A stretch of DNA of 64,000 bases from Demequina lutea (lineage in GTDB: Bacteria > Actinomycetota > Actinomycetes > Actinomycetales > Demequinaceae). A program made the position numbers and the translations under genes. Positions 16,867 through 26,173 of this stretch are shown here, in pieces (position 1 is the stretch's first letter; each line of letters opens with the position of its first letter). The notes under the pieces are model-generated. The model saw only the letters and a list, made by a program, of their open reading frames with translations, searched no databases and had not been told where the DNA came from. The DNA lies in contig NZ_JACBZO010000001.1 of assembly GCF_013409005.1 (NCBI RefSeq), positions 496,001-560,000 of the forward strand, given 5' to 3'.

Positions 16867-17628
16867 ATGTCCGAAGACCGTGCAGAGGCCGACGGGCGGC
16901 TCGTGGGTTCCGATCGCGTCCTTGCACTGCTCATCGAGTTGGCCCGGCGTCCGGACGGGGCGAGCCTAGACGACCTTGCGGTCGCCTTGGACAGCGCCAA
17001 GTCGACCGTCCATCGTGCGCTCGGATCCCTGACGCGGTCGGGCCTCGCGACGCGGGAGTCGCTCGGGCGCTACTCGCTGGGCGACGAGTTCTTGAGGCTC
17101 GCGTTCGCGTACCAAGAGTCACGGCCAGAGGCGGCCCGCGTGATGCCAGCCCTGCGTCGATTGGCGGAGCGCTTTGGAGAAACCGCGCACTACGCGGTGC
17201 TCGAAGGGGGCGATGTGGTGTACCGCGCCAAGGTCGATCCCGCGGTGGGCTCCGTACGGCTGTCGTCATCCATCGGTGGGCGCAACCCCGCACGCGTCAC
17301 AGGTGTGGGCAAGGCGATTCTCGCGCATCAGCTTTCGACGACGGCCCAGGCTATGAAATGGGCGCGCGAGCATCCTGTGGAGCAGCGCACGCCCAACACG
17401 CTGACCTCCGACAAGCGGTGGGCCGAGGACATCGCCCGGGTGCGTGAGCAGGGCTTCGCGGTGGATGACCAGGAGAACGATCCAGGCATCAACTGCATTG
17501 CGGTGCGGGTCGTGACACCGAGCGGTGAAGGGGCGTTGAGCGTCTCCGCGCTCGCGTATCGCACCCCCTTGTCGACCCTGATCGATGCCGTGGAAGAAGT
17601 GCGCGCCGTCGCCGCGTCGATCGTCTGA
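16867..17628 (+). CDS. IclR family transcriptional regulator
   Basis: 253 residues: an N-terminal winged helix (DRVLALLIELARRPDGASLDDLAVALDSAKSTVHRALGSLTRSGL) followed by an IclR effector domain (ETAHYAVLEGGDVVYRAKVDP, and GINCIAVRVV near the C-terminus). ATG 16867 has GAGG seven bases upstream; ATG 16861 is possible. It is probably the regulator of the sugar-acid operon and the dehydrogenase through the TTCYRATAAACRGAA-like sites. The effector is likely a sugar acid or 2-keto-3-deoxy acid. Confidence 0.88.
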   Translation: MSEDRAEADGRLVGSDRVLALLIELARRPDGASLDDLAVALDSAKSTVHRALGSLTRSGLATRESLGRYSLGDEFLRLAFAYQESRPEAARVMPALRRLAERFGETAHYAVLEGGDVVYRAKVDPAVGSVRLSSSIGGRNPARVTGVGKAILAHQLSTTAQAMKWAREHPVEQRTPNTLTSDKRWAEDIARVREQGFAVDDQENDPGINCIAVRVVTPSGEGALSVSALAYRTPLSTLIDAVEEVRAVAASIV

Positions 17629-17751
17629 GTCCCACGTCGATGGCGGCATGTCGGTGGCCGCTTATCGAGTTAGCGTGGGAACAAGCATCGTCGCGTCTCG
17701 AACAAGCACGCCCCGTCTCAGAAGAGCATCGCCCCGTCTCAAGGAGAAACC

Positions 17752-18825
17752 GTGACCGACCCCGACCTGACCGGAATTGCCATAGACACCACGCGTCCGG
17801 TGCTGGTTACCGGGGCCACGGGCTATGTCGCGGGCTGGATTGTGAAGGGGCTACTCGACGCGGGTGCCACGGTGCACGCGGCCGTGCGCGAACCCGGCAA
17901 CGCGGCCAAGGTCGCCCACCTGACCGCCGCCGCGGCATCGGCGCCTGGAACACTCAAGCTCTTCGCGGGCGACCTCATGCAACCCGGCTCCTACGCCGAC
18001 GCGATGGCAGGCTGCGGCGTTGTCTTCCACACCGCGTCGCCGTTCATTCGCGACGTCGAGGACCCGCAGCGCGACCTCGTGGACCCGGCCGTCGGCGGCA
18101 CGCGCGATGTGCTCACCACCGCCAACGCGGTGGACACGGTGACGCGCGTGGTGGTCACCAGCTCGTGCGCCGCGATCTACACGGACGCCGCGGAGTGCGC
18201 CGCGGCCCCGGGAGGCCGGCTGACCGAGGACGTGTGGAACACCACGGCCTCCCTCGACTACGAGCCCTACAGCTTTTCCAAGGTCGAGGCGGAGAAGGCC
18301 GCCTGGAGCATCGCCGACGCTCAAGACCGCTGGCGGCTCGTCGTGATCAACCCTTCGCTCGTCATCGGCCCTTCGCTCCAGCCGAGCCCCACGTCGGAAA
18401 GCTTTGGGATCATGCGCCAGCTCATCGGCGGGCAGATGAGGATCGGTGCCCCGCGCGTGTCGCTGGGCGCGGTCGACGTGCGCGACCTCGCCAGGGCACA
18501 CATCGCCGCCGGGTTCCTGCCCGATGCCGAGGGTCGCCACATCGTTTCCGGCGCCAGCTCGGACACCCTGGACATGGGTAGGCAGCTGCGCGAGCACTTT
18601 GGGTCCAGCCTCCCGCTGCCGCGCAATGCGATACCCAAGTGGCTGTTCAAGGCGGTGGCGCCCGCGTTCGGGGTGAGCAGGCGCTACGTCTCCGGGAACG
18701 TCGGCCACCCTTTTAGGGCGGACAACGGCAAGTCGCGGCGCAGCCTGGGGGCGACATACAGGCCGCTCAAGGAGTCGCTGGTGGACATGGTGACGCAGAT
18801 GCTGGAGCGCGACGCGGCCGAGTAG
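17752..18825 (+). CDS. Extended SDR NAD(P)-dependent reductase (dihydroflavonol-reductase-like)
   Basis: 357 residues: N-terminal cofactor motif VLVTGATGYVAGWIVKGLL, catalytic Tyr-X3-Lys in YSFSK, and a Ser in VVVTSSCAAIY. It resembles dihydroflavonol-4-reductase/cinnamoyl-CoA-reductase-like aldehyde or ketone reductases. The GTG at 17752 is preceded by AAGGAG. It follows iclR on the same strand after 123 bp and might reduce the aldehyde released by the aldolase; that link is inference from position only. Confidence 0.82.
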   Translation: MTDPDLTGIAIDTTRPVLVTGATGYVAGWIVKGLLDAGATVHAAVREPGNAAKVAHLTAAAASAPGTLKLFAGDLMQPGSYADAMAGCGVVFHTASPFIRDVEDPQRDLVDPAVGGTRDVLTTANAVDTVTRVVVTSSCAAIYTDAAECAAAPGGRLTEDVWNTTASLDYEPYSFSKVEAEKAAWSIADAQDRWRLVVINPSLVIGPSLQPSPTSESFGIMRQLIGGQMRIGAPRVSLGAVDVRDLARAHIAAGFLPDAEGRHIVSGASSDTLDMGRQLREHFGSSLPLPRNAIPKWLFKAVAPAFGVSRRYVSGNVGHPFRADNGKSRRSLGATYRPLKESLVDMVTQMLERDAAE

Positions 18826-19063
18826 TTGGGGCTCCTCGCGTCGCGTGAGCACGGCCAATCGACACTCTCGCGCCGGGTCCAGCGCGCTCATGAGGCCGCA
18901 TGTCGATCCGCCGTGTTCACGGGACGGTGCGCGGTCGGGGGAAGGGGGCGTGCGGGGCTCGCGACCCTTCCAGCACCCGAACCCGTCGCTAATCGCCGGG
19001 CGCTTCCAAGATCGGGTGACCCAGGGCCCGGGTCGCAGGTCCCGGGCGTGGAACAATCGCCAC

Positions 19064-22000
19064 GTGACGACAACGGCGCCCCGCTCCTCTTCCGCATCCA
19101 CCACCGATCTGGCCGCAGCCCTGCGCGCGGCCATCGCCGGTGAGGTCGACGCCGCGCCCAGGCGCCTCGCGGAGTACAGCACCGATGCGTCCAACTACCG
19201 AGTCGTTCCCCAGGTCGTGGTCTTCCCCCGCGACGCCGACGACGTGATCGCGGCCCATCGAGTGGCGCGCGAGACGGGCGTTCCCCTCACGATGCGCGGC
19301 GGCGGCACCTCGGTCGCGGGGAACGCGATCGGCCCGGGCATCGTCGTGGACACGAGCCGCCACATGAACCGGATCCTCGAGATCGACGTCGAGGCCAAGA
19401 CGGCCCGCGTCCAGCCGGGCCTCATCCTGTCCGTGCTGCAGGCCGAGTTGGCGCCCCACGGGCTGCGCTTCGGGCCCGATCCGTCGACCTCGACGCGGGC
19501 GACCTTTGGCGGCATGATCGGCAACAACGCGTGCGGCCCCCACGCCGTCGCGTTCGGCAAGACGAGCGACAACATCGTCTCGCTCGATGTGATCGACGGC
19601 CTGGGCCGACGCTTCACGGCGGGTGCAGATGGGCTCGCGGCGGTTCCGGGCCTCCCCGAGCTGGTCAAGGCCAACATGGCGCTCGCGCGCACGGAGTTCG
19701 GCCGCTTCGGCCGTCAGGTGAGCGGCTACAGCATGGAGCACCTGCTCCCGGAAAACGGCGCACACCTCGCGCGCTTCCTCGTCGGGTCCGAGGGCACCCT
19801 CGCGACCGTGCTCGAGGCGACTGTGCGGCTCGTCGACGTTCCCGCCTTCACCCTCACGGGCGTGTTCGCGTATGACGACATGCCTGCGGCGGCCGACGCC
19901 GTCGTCCCGATGCTGGCGCACAAGCCGCAGGCCGTCGAGGGTCTCGATGCCCGCCTGGTGGCGAGGGTGCGCGACGCCAAGGGCGACCACGCCATTCCCA
20001 AGCTCCCCGCGGGCGCCGGGTGGCTGTTTGTCGAGGTGGGCGGCGCAACGAAGGCCGAGGCCGAGGCCACGATGGCCGCGCTCGCCGCGGACTCCGGCAC
20101 CACGGTGTTCAGGGTGGTGAACGACCCCAAGGAGGCCGCCGCGCTGTGGGCCATTCGCGCGGACGGCGCGGGGATCGCCGGACGCAGTGCAGACAATAAG
20201 GAGTGCTGGCCCGGCTGGGAGGATGCCGCGGTTCCCCCCGCGAACCTCGGCACGTACCTGCGCGAGTTCGACACGCTCATGGCCGTGCACGGCGTCACGG
20301 GCCAGCCGTATGGCCACTTTGGCGATGGCTGCATCCATGTGCGGCTCGACATACCGCTCCAGTCGGACGGGGCGCCGTTGCGCGCGTTCATGGAGGACGC
20401 GGCGGCCCTGGTGACCAGGCACGGCGGCTCGCTGAGCGGCGAACACGGCGACGGGCGCGCCCGCTCGGAGCTGCTGCCCCTCATGTACTCGCCGGAGGCG
20501 ATCCGGGCGTTCGCGGACATCAAGGCCCTGTTCGACCCGAACGGCGCGCTCAACCCGGGCGTGCTCGTCGACCCGGCGCCCCTCGACCGCGACCTGCGCC
20601 GCCCGGCCGCGAAGCGCAGCCCCAGCGTCGGCCTGGCGCTCGAGCACGACCACGGCGACATGAGCGAGGCCCTGCACCGTTGCACGGGCGTGGGCAAGTG
20701 CCGCGCGGACTCGATCGGCACGGGTTCAGGCTTCATGTGCCCCAGTTACCAGGCGACGGGTGACGAGAAGGACGTGACGCGCGGCCGCGCGCGCGTGCTG
20801 CAGGACGCGATCAATGGCTCGCTCATCGGGGGGCTCACGGCGCCCGAGGTGCGCGAGAGCCTCGACCTGTGCCTCAGTTGCAAGGCCTGCAGCGCGGACT
20901 GTCCGTCGGGCGTCGACATGGCCGCGTACAAGTCCGAGGCGCTCTACCAGACGTTCAAGGGCAAGTTCCGCCCGATGGCGCACTACTCGATCGGGTGGCT
21001 GCCGCTGTGGATGAAGGCCATCGGCTGGGTGCCGTGGCTGGTCAACGGCGCTATGGGCCTCGGGATCGTGCGCAAGATCGTCTTGCCGATCGCGGGTCTC
21101 GACCCCAAGCGCGGGCTGCCCAAGTTCGCGCCCAAGCCGTTCCACCGCACTGCTTTTGCGAAGGAGAGGTTCGCCAAGGAGCGGTTCGCCAAGGAGCGGT
21201 CGCGTGGGACGTCGGCGGCGCTCGCTGCGTCTTCTGAAGGACCGTCTTCTGAAGGAGCGTCTTCTGAAGGAGCGTCTTCTGAAGGAGCGGCGGCCGATGC
21301 GACGGGTGTCAATGTCACTGCCGACATCCGCGGCAACACGGTGGTGCTGTGGGCCGACTCGTTCACGGATGGCCTGAGCCCGCAGATTCCCGAGGCGATC
21401 GTGCGCGTTCTCGAGGATGCGGGGCTGCGCGTGTTGGTCACGGCGGGCGACGCGTGTTGTGGAATCACCTGGATCTCGACGGGTCAGCTCGACGGCGCCA
21501 AGAAGCACCTCAATCACTTGCTTGAGGTGCTCGGGCCGTTCGCGGTGAACGGCATCCCGATCATCGGAGTCGAGCCCTCGTGCACCGCCGTGTTGCGTGG
21601 AGACCTGCTCGAGTTGCTGCCCAAGGACCCGCGCGCGCACGCGGTCGCCGCGAACACTTACACGCTCGCCGAGGTGCTCACGGGCCGCGCGCCGGTCAAG
21701 CCCCGCGAGGGGTGGCAGGTGCCGCGCCTTGATGATGTCACGGCGGTTGTTCAGCCGCACTGCCACCAGTATTCGGTCACGGGGTTCACGGCCGACCGCG
21801 ACCTACTCGCTCGGGCCGGAGTGAAGGTCACGGAGGCTGCCGGTTGCTGCGGGCTTGCGGGCAACTGGGGTTATGAGAAGGGTCACTACGACGTCTCGGC
21901 CAAGGTCGCAGAGAACTCGCTTCTTCCCGCTCTGCGCGAGGCGGGATTGGTGGGGGACGGGTCTGCTGGAGACGGGTCTGGTGGAGACGGGTCTGGTGGA

Positions 22001-22195
22001 GACGGGTCTGGTGGAAATGGGCCGGCTGGAGACGGGTCTGCTGGAAATGGCTTCGCCGGCGGCGAGGCACCCGCCGGTGTCGTCTACATCGCCGACGGCG
22101 TGAGCTGCCGCACTCAGGCCGACGACCTGGTCGGAGTCCAGGGGCTGCACATCGCGGAGCTTCTGGCGGCAAGGATCGTCGACCGCGCCAAGTAG
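19064..22195 (+). CDS. Fused FAD-dependent dehydrogenase and Fe-S protein (D-lactate/glycolate dehydrogenase type)
   Basis: 1043 residues. N-terminal FAD/PCMH domain: PLTMRGGGTSVAGNAIGPG, FGGMIGNNACGPHAVAFGK and the C-terminal cap HFGDGCIHVRLD...GEHGDGRARSE. Next come ferredoxin-like clusters (CTGVGKC...CPSY and CLSCKACSADCP). Then two CCG-type domains: DACCGITWISTG with EPSCTAVLRGD, and PHCHQYSV with AAGCCGLAGNWGYE. This is the architecture of quinone-linked D-lactate or glycolate oxidases. Odd features: three in-frame 15-bp repeat tracts (FAKER; SSEGA; GDGSG) between domains. GTG at 19064 was chosen because homology starts shortly after; no clear ribosome binding site. The frame is open further upstream (to 18845) without family-like sequence. 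Confidence 0.87.
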   Translation: MTTTAPRSSSASTTDLAAALRAAIAGEVDAAPRRLAEYSTDASNYRVVPQVVVFPRDADDVIAAHRVARETGVPLTMRGGGTSVAGNAIGPGIVVDTSRHMNRILEIDVEAKTARVQPGLILSVLQAELAPHGLRFGPDPSTSTRATFGGMIGNNACGPHAVAFGKTSDNIVSLDVIDGLGRRFTAGADGLAAVPGLPELVKANMALARTEFGRFGRQVSGYSMEHLLPENGAHLARFLVGSEGTLATVLEATVRLVDVPAFTLTGVFAYDDMPAAADAVVPMLAHKPQAVEGLDARLVARVRDAKGDHAIPKLPAGAGWLFVEVGGATKAEAEATMAALAADSGTTVFRVVNDPKEAAALWAIRADGAGIAGRSADNKECWPGWEDAAVPPANLGTYLREFDTLMAVHGVTGQPYGHFGDGCIHVRLDIPLQSDGAPLRAFMEDAAALVTRHGGSLSGEHGDGRARSELLPLMYSPEAIRAFADIKALFDPNGALNPGVLVDPAPLDRDLRRPAAKRSPSVGLALEHDHGDMSEALHRCTGVGKCRADSIGTGSGFMCPSYQATGDEKDVTRGRARVLQDAINGSLIGGLTAPEVRESLDLCLSCKACSADCPSGVDMAAYKSEALYQTFKGKFRPMAHYSIGWLPLWMKAIGWVPWLVNGAMGLGIVRKIVLPIAGLDPKRGLPKFAPKPFHRTAFAKERFAKERFAKERSRGTSAALAASSEGPSSEGASSEGASSEGAAADATGVNVTADIRGNTVVLWADSFTDGLSPQIPEAIVRVLEDAGLRVLVTAGDACCGITWISTGQLDGAKKHLNHLLEVLGPFAVNGIPIIGVEPSCTAVLRGDLLELLPKDPRAHAVAANTYTLAEVLTGRAPVKPREGWQVPRLDDVTAVVQPHCHQYSVTGFTADRDLLARAGVKVTEAAGCCGLAGNWGYEKGHYDVSAKVAENSLLPALREAGLVGDGSAGDGSGGDGSGGDGSGGNGPAGDGSAGNGFAGGEAPAGVVYIADGVSCRTQADDLVGVQGLHIAELLAARIVDRAK
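21155..21289 (+). repeat. Two in-frame 15-bp repeat tracts (FAKER x3, SSEGA x4)
   Basis: 21155-21199 encodes FAKER three times. 21230-21289 holds four copies of TCTTCTGAAGGAGCG encoding the SSEGA/P linker, between the ferredoxin and first CCG domain. Confidence 0.85.
21957..22050 (+). repeat. In-frame 15-bp repeat tract (GDGSG/GNGPA)
   Basis: About six units of GACGGGTCTGGTGGA with point variants, encoding a Gly-rich linker between the second CCG domain and the C-terminal strand (VVYIADGVSCRTQ). Confidence 0.85.
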
Positions 22196-22293
22196 CGAGC
22201 TGGCGTGGTGGCGAGCTGCGCGCCAAGTAGCGAGTTCGCGCTGCAGCGCAGCCGTTCGGGGTGGGTGCACGTCACCGCACCTCACCCCGCCAC

Positions 22294-23694
22294 CTACGCG
22301 GCCAGCTGCATCCGCGCCCGGCCACCGAGTCGCCGCTTCCCTGTGGGGTCCACTGAGGGCGGAGGTGTGATCCACACCTGGCCGCGGGTCGATTCGATGT
22401 GCCAGCCGTCTCGGTGCACGCGGTGGTGGCACGCCGTGCAAAGCAGCACGCCGTTGTCGAGATCCGTTCCGCCAAGATGTCGCCACCACCTGATGTGATG
22501 GGCCTCGCAGTATGACGGCGGCGCGTGACACATTGCGCATCCTCCGTCGCGCTCCACGAGTGCGAGCCGTTGGGCCCTCGTGAAGAGTCGCCGCTGTCGT
22601 CCAATATCGAGGACTTCGGAGTTGGCACCCAGCACCGCCGGGATGATTTCGGCGTCGGCGGCAATAACGCGGATGGCACCCGCGCTCAGCGGGGCGGTGA
22701 GGTTGTCGCTCTCGCCTAGACCGGTCCCTGTTAGCAATTCGTCGAGCCCAATGCGTACGACCATGGTGGTGCTGACGCCAGACGTCGGCTCGTCGCAGGC
22801 CATGCCGTGCCGCGCAAGTCCCACAAGTGCATCGGCGCGAATCTGCCCGACCGTTCGGGTGTCCGCATCGAGCGGGTCACCGTCGCGTCGGCGCCTGAAA
22901 GCGTCCTTGACCTGGGCGTCCAGCCAAGCCACGACGGGCGCTGCGGACGGGGGGTCGAGCCGGGCATGGATGAGAAGCATGCCGTCGTGGTCCTCACTGA
23001 TGGACACGTGGCGCGCCTCGTATTGGCGTCGTTCCCGGGCTTCCCATGCGACCGGATCCGAGCTTGCCTCGAGTCGTTGGCAGACGCGCCGCAACTCACC
23101 GAGGTCGAGTTCGCATGCGCGCTCCACGAGCCGCTCTTCCACGAACTGGGCTTGCTCGCCCAAGGTGTCCAAGGTGCGTCCTACCAGTGCGGCCGCCGCC
23201 GCGCCGATGTCGCCTGCAGCCAGACACGTTGCTAGACGTGGGTAGGCGGGCTGCGGGCGTGCAGATAGCGAGGGCGCGGGCGCCGGGTCGCCCACATTCG
23301 CGCCGTCCACATTCGCGCCGCCCAAATTCAAGCCGCCGGGATTTGCGCCGTCCAAATTCAAGCCATCGGGCATCGTGCGCGGGGCGAACGCGCGCCCGGC
23401 ATCGATGAGATGAGCGGCATCGCCGAGCGAGCCCCCAGTGGCATGAGCAACCATGCGACCCGGCGAGGAGAAGCCATGCTCTCGCGCCAGCCCGCTCGGG
23501 CCGAGGTCGGGAGCGGACCGCTGGCCCACTTGGAACGCGAGCGCCGCGAGCGTCGCTTCCGAAGTGCGGACCACGAGGGCGGCCGCTCCCAGCGCGGCGA
23601 TGAGCTCGCCGTCCTCGAGTCCCGCCACCGCGCGCCCCTCGAATGCCGCGAGGTCCCCGAGGGCCGCGGCAGTCGCACCGGTGGAAATCTCCAT
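22294..23694 (-). CDS. DUF222 / HNH endonuclease domain protein (13E12-type)
   Basis: 466 residues: N-terminal DUF222 helical domain (ALVVRTSEATLAALAFQVGQRS...) and C-terminal HNH nuclease (CAMCHAPPSYCEAHHIRWWRHLGGTDLDNGVLLCTACHHRVHRDG), with two Cys pairs and the HH motif intact. Multi-copy family in actinobacteria with unproven role, possibly selfish or linked to recombination. The ATG at 23694 starts MEISTGATAAALG. A DG(A/G)N-type repeat (NLDGANPGGLNLGGANVDGA) lies in the linker near residue 120, matching the repeat-prone habit of this chromosome. Confidence 0.88.
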   Translation of the reverse strand: MEISTGATAAALGDLAAFEGRAVAGLEDGELIAALGAAALVVRTSEATLAALAFQVGQRSAPDLGPSGLAREHGFSSPGRMVAHATGGSLGDAAHLIDAGRAFAPRTMPDGLNLDGANPGGLNLGGANVDGANVGDPAPAPSLSARPQPAYPRLATCLAAGDIGAAAAALVGRTLDTLGEQAQFVEERLVERACELDLGELRRVCQRLEASSDPVAWEARERRQYEARHVSISEDHDGMLLIHARLDPPSAAPVVAWLDAQVKDAFRRRRDGDPLDADTRTVGQIRADALVGLARHGMACDEPTSGVSTTMVVRIGLDELLTGTGLGESDNLTAPLSAGAIRVIAADAEIIPAVLGANSEVLDIGRQRRLFTRAQRLALVERDGGCAMCHAPPSYCEAHHIRWWRHLGGTDLDNGVLLCTACHHRVHRDGWHIESTRGQVWITPPPSVDPTGKRRLGGRARMQLAA

Positions 23695-23925
23695 GGATCT
23701 AGTCAACCAGGGGGGTCTGACAAATGGGGTCAAACGGCATCAAATTGTGGAACTTGGGAGGGGTGGCTGCTTGGGTACGACGCGGGGGCGGGCTTGCCGT
23801 GAAGGGCGCCGGCGACGCGACCGACGCACCGCACCGACGCACGACGCGACCGACGCACGACGCACCGCACCCACACAACCAACAGACCCCCAACCCCCAC
23901 GCCCCCGCGACCTAGACTCTGAGCC

Positions 23926-24507
23926 ATGGATAAGAGGTCGGCCGCTACAACGGCCGTGGGCGTCGCGCTCATGTGCGCCGGGGGAGTGCTCTTCTTCGTG
24001 AGTTGCACGGCGGGCACGGCGGGCACGGCAGGCAGGGCCAGTGCCCCCGTGGAGAACACGGCGAACGTCGCCGGGCAGCCGGTTCCTGCGGGATTTCCCG
24101 CGGCGGACGTCTATACGCAGCAGGTCTTCGACAACACCAATGCGGCGCGCACCGGGCAGGGCCTGCCCGCACTCACGTGGGATGACTGCGCCGCAGCCCT
24201 CGCAGCGCAGCGCATCGCCATCATTCTTCCCACCGGTCGCCTCGAACACCCGCCGCTGGCCGCCGGATGCGGGGATGCCAACACGGCGGGGGAGAACCTG
24301 GGTCACTCCATCTATATGCCGTCCGAGTTGGTGGACGCGTGGATGAACTCGGCGGGGCACAGGGCGAACATCGTCGATCCCAACTTCCGCGTGTTGGGCG
24401 TCGCGTGTGTCGCCTCGGCTTTTGACGATTCGTCGAGGGCGGCGCTGAAGGGGGATGCCGTCGGGGGGATGCTGTGTTCGGAGATCTTTGAGGGCACCGC
24501 CCCCTGA
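23926..24507 (+). CDS. Secreted CAP/SCP-domain protein, probable lipoprotein
   Basis: 193 residues. N-terminal hydrophobic signal with a lipobox-like FFVSC (Cys27), a low-complexity linker, then a CAP domain: VFDNTNAARTGQGLPALTWDDCAAALAAQRI, GENLGHSIYMPSELVDAWMNSAGHRANIVDPNFRVLGVA. Several CAP Cys/His/Glu positions are kept. CAP proteins in bacteria are extracellular; role unknown. The stop codon falls inside the first unit of a 15-bp tandem array, so array mutation could change the C-terminus. Confidence 0.85.
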   Translation: MDKRSAATTAVGVALMCAGGVLFFVSCTAGTAGTAGRASAPVENTANVAGQPVPAGFPAADVYTQQVFDNTNAARTGQGLPALTWDDCAAALAAQRIAIILPTGRLEHPPLAAGCGDANTAGENLGHSIYMPSELVDAWMNSAGHRANIVDPNFRVLGVACVASAFDDSSRAALKGDAVGGMLCSEIFEGTAP

Positions 24508-24660
24508 CGTACCGCCCCCTGACGTACCGCCCCCTGACGTACCGCCCCCTGACGTACCGCCCCCTGACGTACCGCCCCCTGACGTACCGCCCCCTGACGT
24601 ACCGCCCCCTGACGTACCGCCCCCTGACGTACCGCTCCCTGACGTATCGCGCCCTGACGC
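24496..24660. repeat. 15-bp tandem array, 11 units
   Basis: Unit ACCGCCCCCTGACGT: nine perfect units from 24496 to 24630, then two variant units ending ATCGCGCCCTGACGC. Unit 1 contains the stop (TGA) of the CAP gene. In the other two forward frames the array would read PPPDV or a similar pentapeptide, and in one reverse frame RQGAV. Confidence 0.95.
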
Positions 24661-24745
24661 GAGGTGACTGCGGGGTCGCTACTCGGCACGCCTTGAACTT
24701 CGTGGCAGAGTTTCGCCCTGGCGAACAGCCATTCGAAGGGACCCC

Positions 24746-26022
24746 ATGAGTGAAGGCCGACGCACGCGAAGAAGTTGCGGCGTTCGATTCTTGACTGGTG
24801 GTGGGCGATTCCGGTCGCGTTGGTCCTGCTGTGGGCGGTCGCTCTGGGTTGGGATGCCGTCCACTTGCGCGACGATGCGCGGCGATGCCGCGGCGTTGCG
24901 CGACCATGCGGCCGCAGCGCGGCAGGCCGTGGATGGCAGGGACATCCAGGCGCTCGCGACGGAGTCCGCCGCCTTGGGGAAGGCGTCTGACAGTTTCGCC
25001 GGGCATTCGAGTGGCCCGCAGTGGTGGATCGCCGCCCACATTCCGTGGGTGGGCGATCAGGTGACGCCGCTGCGTGCGGCGGGCACTGCGGTCGAGGGTC
25101 TCACGGCGGATGCCCTGGGCCCGCTCAGCAAACTTCAGGGGCTCGACGCGCTCGACACACCTAAGTTTGTCGACGGCAGGATCGATCCGAAGGTGCTCGA
25201 GCCATACCGGCCGACGCTCGAGACCGCATCCGAGGCGGTGCACCGGGAGCAGCAGGCGCTTGCGGCCGTGAATCTCGACCACACGGTGGGCGCCGTCAAG
25301 CGTCCGTTCGCTAGCCTCGTGGCGGATCTCGATTCCGTCGGCGCAATTCTCGATAACGCGAATGCCTTGGCTCAGCTCTTGCCGTCGATGCTTGGGGCGG
25401 ACGGCCCCAGGCATTACGCCGTGATTGTGCAGAATAATGCGGAGCCGCGCGTCACGGGGGGCGATGCGACAGTCGCGGGCGTGCAACGGGCGTGCAACGG
25501 TCGCTCAAGGAGGGCCGGTTCTCCGTGTGGTCGGACCACCCCGCAGAGCAGTCGATTCTTGATGGCACCCGCGCGGGCGGCGACTTTCTCATCAGAGACA
25601 ACGCCGCAGGGGTCTTCTTTATCGATGGTTCGGGCTCGAAGATTGGCTACTACATCGACACCGCCGTGACGGCGCCGGTGAACCAGTGCGTGGCGTCGGG
25701 TGTGATCACGGGCGGCACGCTGACCGTCACGGTGACCCACACGTACGACGGCAAGGTCGCGGACCTTCCCGACTATGTGGCGATAGGCGGCAGCTACGTA
25801 GCACCGGGCCGGTTCGAGGCAAACCTGCTGGTCTACCCGCCTCAGGGCCTGGGCGTGTCGAGCCTGATGGCAGACGGCAAGCAGGCGCTGATGAGCTCGG
25901 CAATGAACGGCTCGCGCCTCGCGAGCAGCACACGCATTGGCCTGGATCCGGGCCAGAAGACCACGCTCACGTATGCGCTGGTGCCCACGGGGGGGCCGGT
26001 CGCGTGGACCAAACGGCGCTGA
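24746..26022 (+). pseudogene. Broken DUF4012 membrane protein
   Basis: Pieces of one DUF4012 protein lie in different frames. The N-terminal membrane helix (RSILDWWWAIPVALVLLWAVALGWDAVHL) is in frame 1. The body (QAVDGRDIQALATESAALGKAS... to LLPSMLGADGPRHYAVIVQNNAEPRVTGG) is in frame 2. The C-terminal part (GRFSVWSDHPAEQSILDGTRAGGDFL... to TTLTYALVPTGGP) is in frame 1 again. So there is a frameshift near 24870, and near 25480 a frameshift with a deletion that removed the middle of the domain. A direct repeat GGGCGTGCAAC sits at the second break. DUF4012 genes in actinobacteria accompany surface-polysaccharide loci; this one cannot work as it stands. Confidence 0.8.
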
Positions 26023-26146
26023 TGTTGTCCTCTCGGCCACGACCACGGGCGCAAATGCCGCGATCGCCAGCACGGTAAGCGCCACCAAGACCATTGGAGC
26101 GAGCAACGTCGCGACGTTCAACGTCACGGCCCACGCCGTCGCCGCT
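26012..26146 (+). pseudogene. Fragment of an LAxTG-type surface protein
   Basis: Encodes NGADVVLSATTTGANAAI and ASTVSATKTIGASNVATFNV, closely parallel to GVTTSGADAAIRGTVSLTKTIDATHVATFTV in the intact surface protein at 27060. It overlaps the end of the DUF4012 remnant in another frame and lacks signal peptide and anchor. Confidence 0.6.
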
Positions 26147-26173
26147 CCTCGCAGCCCGCGTAACACCTCACGT

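Noticed and set aside
17851..19194. Minus-strand open frame of 447 codons
   Set aside because: Lies opposite the SDR gene, with low-complexity Arg/Ala composition and no family motif.
18989..20677. Minus-strand open frame of 562 codons
   Set aside because: Antisense to the FAD domain of the dehydrogenase; no recognisable motif.
24496..24660. CRISPR array
   Set aside because: Units are contiguous 15-bp repeats without spacers and no cas genes are present.
24312..24689. Minus-strand frame with RQGAV pentapeptide repeats, reminiscent of pentapeptide-repeat proteins
   Set aside because: It is the reverse reading of the 15-bp DNA array; no fitting motif pattern (A-D/N-L-X-X) and it overlaps the CAP gene.
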